From an uncultured Paracoccaceae bacterium (GTDB lineage: Bacteria; Pseudomonadota; Alphaproteobacteria; Rhodobacterales; Rhodobacteraceae), in contig CANMPL010000004.1 in the NCBI GenBank assembly GCA_947499715.1, positions 396,638 to 460,637 on the forward strand: a DNA stretch of 64,000 nucleotides. The letters are read 5' to 3'. The translations under genes and the position numbers were made by a program. The notes beneath the pieces are model-generated. The model was not told the origin of the DNA, did not search any database, and saw nothing but the letters and a program-made list of their open reading frames with translations. The first letter of the stretch is position 1, and each line of letters opens with the position of its first letter. Shown here piece after piece: positions 61,337-64,000 of this stretch.

Positions 61337-62533
61337 ATGACAGATCAAACATATCCCACCGTTCGCCTGACCCCCAAAGCGGATGCCCGCGCCGTGCGCC
61401 ACGGGTTTCCCTGGGTCTATGCCAATGAGCTAGTGACTGACAGGCGCACACGTGGCCTGACAGGGGGCACGCTGGCACAGCTTGAAGACAGCAACCGTGT
61501 GCCCATGGGGGTCGTCGCGGTGAACCCCGCCAGCAAGATCATCTGCAGGATGCTGGACCGCGATCCAGAGGCGCAGATCGATCAGTCATGGTTTGCCGCA
61601 AGGCTGACCGCGGCCCTCGCGCATCGGGCCCGGTTATATGACGCGCCGTTCTACCGGCTGGTGCACGCCGAAAGTGACGGGCTGCCGGGTGTAATTATTG
61701 ACCGCTTTGGTGATCTTGCCGTCGTCCAACCCAACGCCGCCTGGGCCGATGCGCTGATCGATCCGCTTGTAGCGGCCCTGCAAGAGGTGACAGGCGTGAC
61801 CACCGTCGTGCTCAATGGCACGGGCCGCGCAAGAAGCCTCGAAGGTCTCGCGGACATCACACGGATTGCGGCCGGCGACGCGCCGACATCCGCGATCCAG
61901 GTGCCGATGAATGGCGCCACCTATATGGCTGATGTCATGGGCGGGCAGAAAACCGGATTGTTCTATGACCAACGCCCCAATCATGCCTTTGCGGCTTCAC
62001 TGGCAAAGGGTGCACGCGTGTTGGACGTGTTTTCCCATGTGGGCGGCTTTGGTCTTGCCTGCCTTGCAAACGGCGCGGCATCGGTGCTGGCCGTTGATGG
62101 CTCAGCCCCTGCGCTGGAACTCGCGCAGGCGGGTGCGCAGGCCTCTGGTGTGGCGGATAGATTTGCAACCCGGCGCGGCGATGCCTTTGATGTGCTGACG
62201 GCGCTTGCGGAAGAGGGTGAGACCTTTGACATCATCATCTGCGACCCGCCCGCTTTTGCGCCCAATCGCAAGGCGTTGGATGCGGGGCTGCGGGCCTACG
62301 AGCGGGTGGCCAGACTGGCCGCGCCCTTGGTGGCCGAAGGTGGCTATCTTGGGGTCTGCTCGTGTAGCCATGCGGCCGATCTGACCAAGTTCCGCAACGC
62401 CAGCGCACGCGGGATCGGGCGCGGTGGCAGGCGGGGACAGATTGTGCACACGGGCTTTGCTGGGCCGGACCATCCGCTGATGCCGCATCTGGCGGAAAGC
62501 GGCTACCTCAAGGCGGTGTTCTTCCGCCTATGA
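61337..62533 (+). CDS. rlmI: RlmI-type 23S rRNA (cytosine-C5) methyltransferase
   Basis: This 398-residue protein has an N-terminal PUA domain (VRLTPKADARAVRHGFPWVYANEL) and a C-terminal Rossmann methylase domain. That domain has the SAM loop VLDVFSHVGGFGLACLANGA, the DPPAFAPNRKAL catalytic segment and the CSCSHAADLTKFRNA motif with the nucleophile Cys. E. coli RlmI methylates C1962 of 23S rRNA. The ATG at 61337 follows GGGGCGG; the longer frame from 61160 overlaps edd and was rejected. The end overlaps the PIN gene by four bases. Confidence 0.9.
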   Translation: MTDQTYPTVRLTPKADARAVRHGFPWVYANELVTDRRTRGLTGGTLAQLEDSNRVPMGVVAVNPASKIICRMLDRDPEAQIDQSWFAARLTAALAHRARLYDAPFYRLVHAESDGLPGVIIDRFGDLAVVQPNAAWADALIDPLVAALQEVTGVTTVVLNGTGRARSLEGLADITRIAAGDAPTSAIQVPMNGATYMADVMGGQKTGLFYDQRPNHAFAASLAKGARVLDVFSHVGGFGLACLANGAASVLAVDGSAPALELAQAGAQASGVADRFATRRGDAFDVLTALAEEGETFDIIICDPPAFAPNRKALDAGLRAYERVARLAAPLVAEGGYLGVCSCSHAADLTKFRNASARGIGRGGRRGQIVHTGFAGPDHPLMPHLAESGYLKAVFFRL

Positions 62534-63075
62534 GGATGATGCTGGATGCCTGCGTGCTGTATCCGACCGTCATGCGCGAGGTGTTGGTCGGGTGTGCGCG
62601 CGCAGGCTTGTTTGAGCCGCGATGGTCACCACGAATATTGGAAGAATGGGCGCGGGCGGCCGACAAGTTAGGCCCCGAAGGCGAGGTTATCGCGCGGGGT
62701 GAAATTGCCGCACTACGGGCCAGTTTCCCGACCGCCGAAGTGACAGTGCCGGACAGCAAACTGGCACAATTCTGGCTTCCTGACCCTGATGACATTCATG
62801 TGCTGGCAGCAGCCGTCGTCGGATCCTGCGATGGGATCGTCACGGCCAACGCCAAGGATTTCCCCGGCAACCTGCTGGCAGAAGAAAACCTGTTCCGCGC
62901 CGACCCCGATGGCTTTCTGATCCGACTTTTTGATGAGGCCCCCGACAAGGTCACCGCCGTAGGAGAGGCCGTTTTGGCAGAGGCACGGCGGTTATCAGGC
63001 GACGACTGGTCAATGCGCTCGCTGCTGAAAAAAGCGCGCCTGCCGCGCTTGGGAAAGCGGTTGATGGCAGCCTAG
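62530..63075 (+). CDS. PIN-domain protein
   Basis: This 181-residue protein has a PIN-nuclease core: LDACVLYPTVMREVLVGCARAGLFEPRWSPRILEEW (first metal Asp), LPDPDDIHVLAAAVVGSCDGIVTANAKDFPGNLL (two further acidic residues), then a helical tail. PIN proteins are metal-dependent RNases, often toxins, but no antitoxin gene is adjacent. It overlaps rlmI and resembles a family that I recall beside this methylase in Rhodobacterales, so a chromosomal RNA-processing role is more likely than a toxin. Confidence 0.85.
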   Translation: MRMMLDACVLYPTVMREVLVGCARAGLFEPRWSPRILEEWARAADKLGPEGEVIARGEIAALRASFPTAEVTVPDSKLAQFWLPDPDDIHVLAAAVVGSCDGIVTANAKDFPGNLLAEENLFRADPDGFLIRLFDEAPDKVTAVGEAVLAEARRLSGDDWSMRSLLKKARLPRLGKRLMAA

Positions 63076-63244
63076 GGTGCGTCGGGTTGCGGGACAAAGC
63101 CAACCTTGCCGCTTGCCCAACTAATGGCCGTTTTTTCAGATTGCCGATCCCGCGAAACGCAGCATGGGCTATTTTGTTGAAAAACTCTTCCTTGATCGAA
63201 GCCTAAGTCGCTGATTCAATGGGTCCTGTGGGGAGGGACTGGCG
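63076..63244. other. Gap holding the left flank of an insertion element
   Basis: No gene is visible. The stretch GGGCTATTTTGTTGAAAAAC at about 63168-63187 resembles the outer end of IS1182/IS5-like elements, so the element probably starts at or before this point. Its exact left end and target duplication cannot be fixed, because the right end lies beyond the window or is lost. Confidence 0.5.
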
Positions 63245-63886
63245 ATGATGGGATCGAGGCAGGAAGCGCAGGCGGCGCTGTTCTACGCGTTCTCGCTGGA
63301 GGGTCATGTTCCCCAAGATCATCTGCTGCGGTCGATTGATCGGTTCGTCGATCTCGGCAGCATTCGGGCGCATCTCGCGGACTTCTATAGCCACACCGGT
63401 CGCCCGTCCGTCGATCCCGAACTGCTGATCCGGATGCTGCTGGTGGGGTATTGCTTTGGCATCCGGTCCGAGCGGCGTCTGTGTGAGGAAGTGCATCTGA
63501 ATCTGGCGTATCGGTGGTTTTGCCGTCTGGATTTGACCGACCGCGTGCCTGACCATTCTACCTTCTCCAAGAACCGGCACGGGCGTTTCAGGGAGAGCAA
63601 GTTACTGCGCCATCTGTTTGAGATGACCGTTGCAAGGTGCATCGAAGAAGGTCTGGTCAGCGGCGAGCGCATGGCAATTGATGCCAGCCTAATCGAGGCG
63701 GATGCGAACAAACAGAACTCCACCCCAAAGGAAGATTGGGACACGAAGGACATCGATCCAACGGATGCACCCCGCGCAGTGCGCGAGTATCTCGACACGC
63801 TGGACGAGGCTGCATTCGGCGCGGCCAGCGAGGTGCAGCCCAAGTTCATGTCGCATTCTGACCCGGCCAGCCAATGCCTCTCGTGA
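63245..63886 (+). pseudogene. IS1182-like transposase, truncated
   Basis: The frame begins MMGSRQEAQAALFYAFSLEGHVPQDHLLRSIDRFVDL and has the IS1182-type N-terminal domain with VDPELLIRMLLVGYCFGIRSERRLCEEVHLNLAYRWFCRLDL, DHSTFSKNRHGRF, and the first catalytic Asp in GERMAIDASLIEADANK. It runs to KFMSHSDPASQ and then stops after three unrelated residues at 63886. Full IS1182 transposases run to about 450 residues with two further catalytic acids. Neither the same nor another frame continues the family sequence in the remaining 114 bases, so the gene is broken near 63874, perhaps by another element. Confidence 0.85.
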
Positions 63887-64000
63887 CATTGCCACGCATG
63901 CCGAAAACAAACAAGAATCGCGACATGTGAGTCCAAACCTTGTGTATCAAGGCCATCGGACCCCCAAATGTAAGACCGTATGATCGGAAGCTCTGCCCTG
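63887..64000. other. Unassigned right-edge sequence
   Basis: These last bases follow the break in the transposase. They are less GC-rich than the transposase, and I can assign neither a gene nor a known repeat to them. They may be part of another insertion or a deletion joint. Confidence 0.4.

Noticed and set aside
62530..63075. PIN protein as the toxin of a toxin-antitoxin pair
   Set aside because: No small antitoxin gene is adjacent; it overlaps a housekeeping rRNA methylase gene.

Overview
The window looks like chromosomal DNA of a marine Roseobacter-group alphaproteobacterium (Rhodobacterales). The signs are about 60% GC by eye, many ATGA-overlapped gene chains, TRAP and TctABC solute transporters, Entner-Doudoroff genes, a DUF2852 protein, a PIN protein after an RlmI-type methylase, and several demethylating flavoproteins. 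No rRNA or tRNA gene and no CRISPR array was seen. The left edge cuts a selO gene. The right edge holds a truncated IS1182-like transposase.

Layout. 1-3.3 kb (minus): selO (partial), a GNAT acetyltransferase, a nucleoside hydrolase, and a Rieske oxygenase with a small partner. 3.6-7.1 kb: an EF-hand protein and the ilvB-orfX-ilvN operon, which is preceded by a leader-peptide attenuator (MTQIVLVVGKTRMGR) and carries an 11-bp periodic repeat before ilvN. 7.2-9.6 kb: an H-NOX sensor coupled to a GGDEF-EAL protein. 9.6-32.7 kb: a catabolic region. Its parts are (i) an IclR-led minus-strand chain of aminotransferase, MBL hydrolase, aminotransferase-fold phospho-lyase candidate and kinase; (ii) the divergent tctCBA plus aldehyde dehydrogenase; (iii) hpaR and the homoprotocatechuate operon hpaF-E-D-(aromatic amino acid decarboxylase)-G-H; (iv) a second IclR gene divergent from a dimethylglycine-dehydrogenase-like flavoprotein, a Tm-1-like protein and a trimethylamine-dehydrogenase-like flavoprotein. 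A 13-base sequence containing TGAACC occurs in both iclR promoter regions. 32.7-38.8 kb (minus): the homogentisate operon hmgA-fahA-MBL-flavin monooxygenase-DUF2783-maiA. 39-40.6 kb: yghU and an orphan with a CNF/BLF1-like Ser-Gly-Cys...His motif. 40.7-47.5 kb: a two-component system and a TRAP transporter. 47.6-52.7 kb: a second dimethylglycine-dehydrogenase-like protein divergent from an MttB-family methyltransferase, then a LysR regulator. 52.7-63.1 kb: housekeeping genes (bpt, RDD, DUF2852, YbaK, glnE, eda, edd, rlmI, PIN).

How the parts may work together (inference). The 9.6-32.7 kb genes can be assembled into a route for catechol amines. The steps would be decarboxylation of DOPA-type amino acids, loss of the amine by transamination or by phosphorylation and elimination of a beta-hydroxyl, oxidation of the arylacetaldehyde, and meta-cleavage through HpaD, E, F, G and H. 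The two flavoproteins would remove N-methyl groups. The usual 4-hydroxyphenylacetate hydroxylase (hpaBC) and the final aldolase (hpaI) are not in the window, which suggests that substrates enter already carrying the catechol ring. I regard this as the most interesting candidate system here, followed by the apparently leaderless ilv attenuator.
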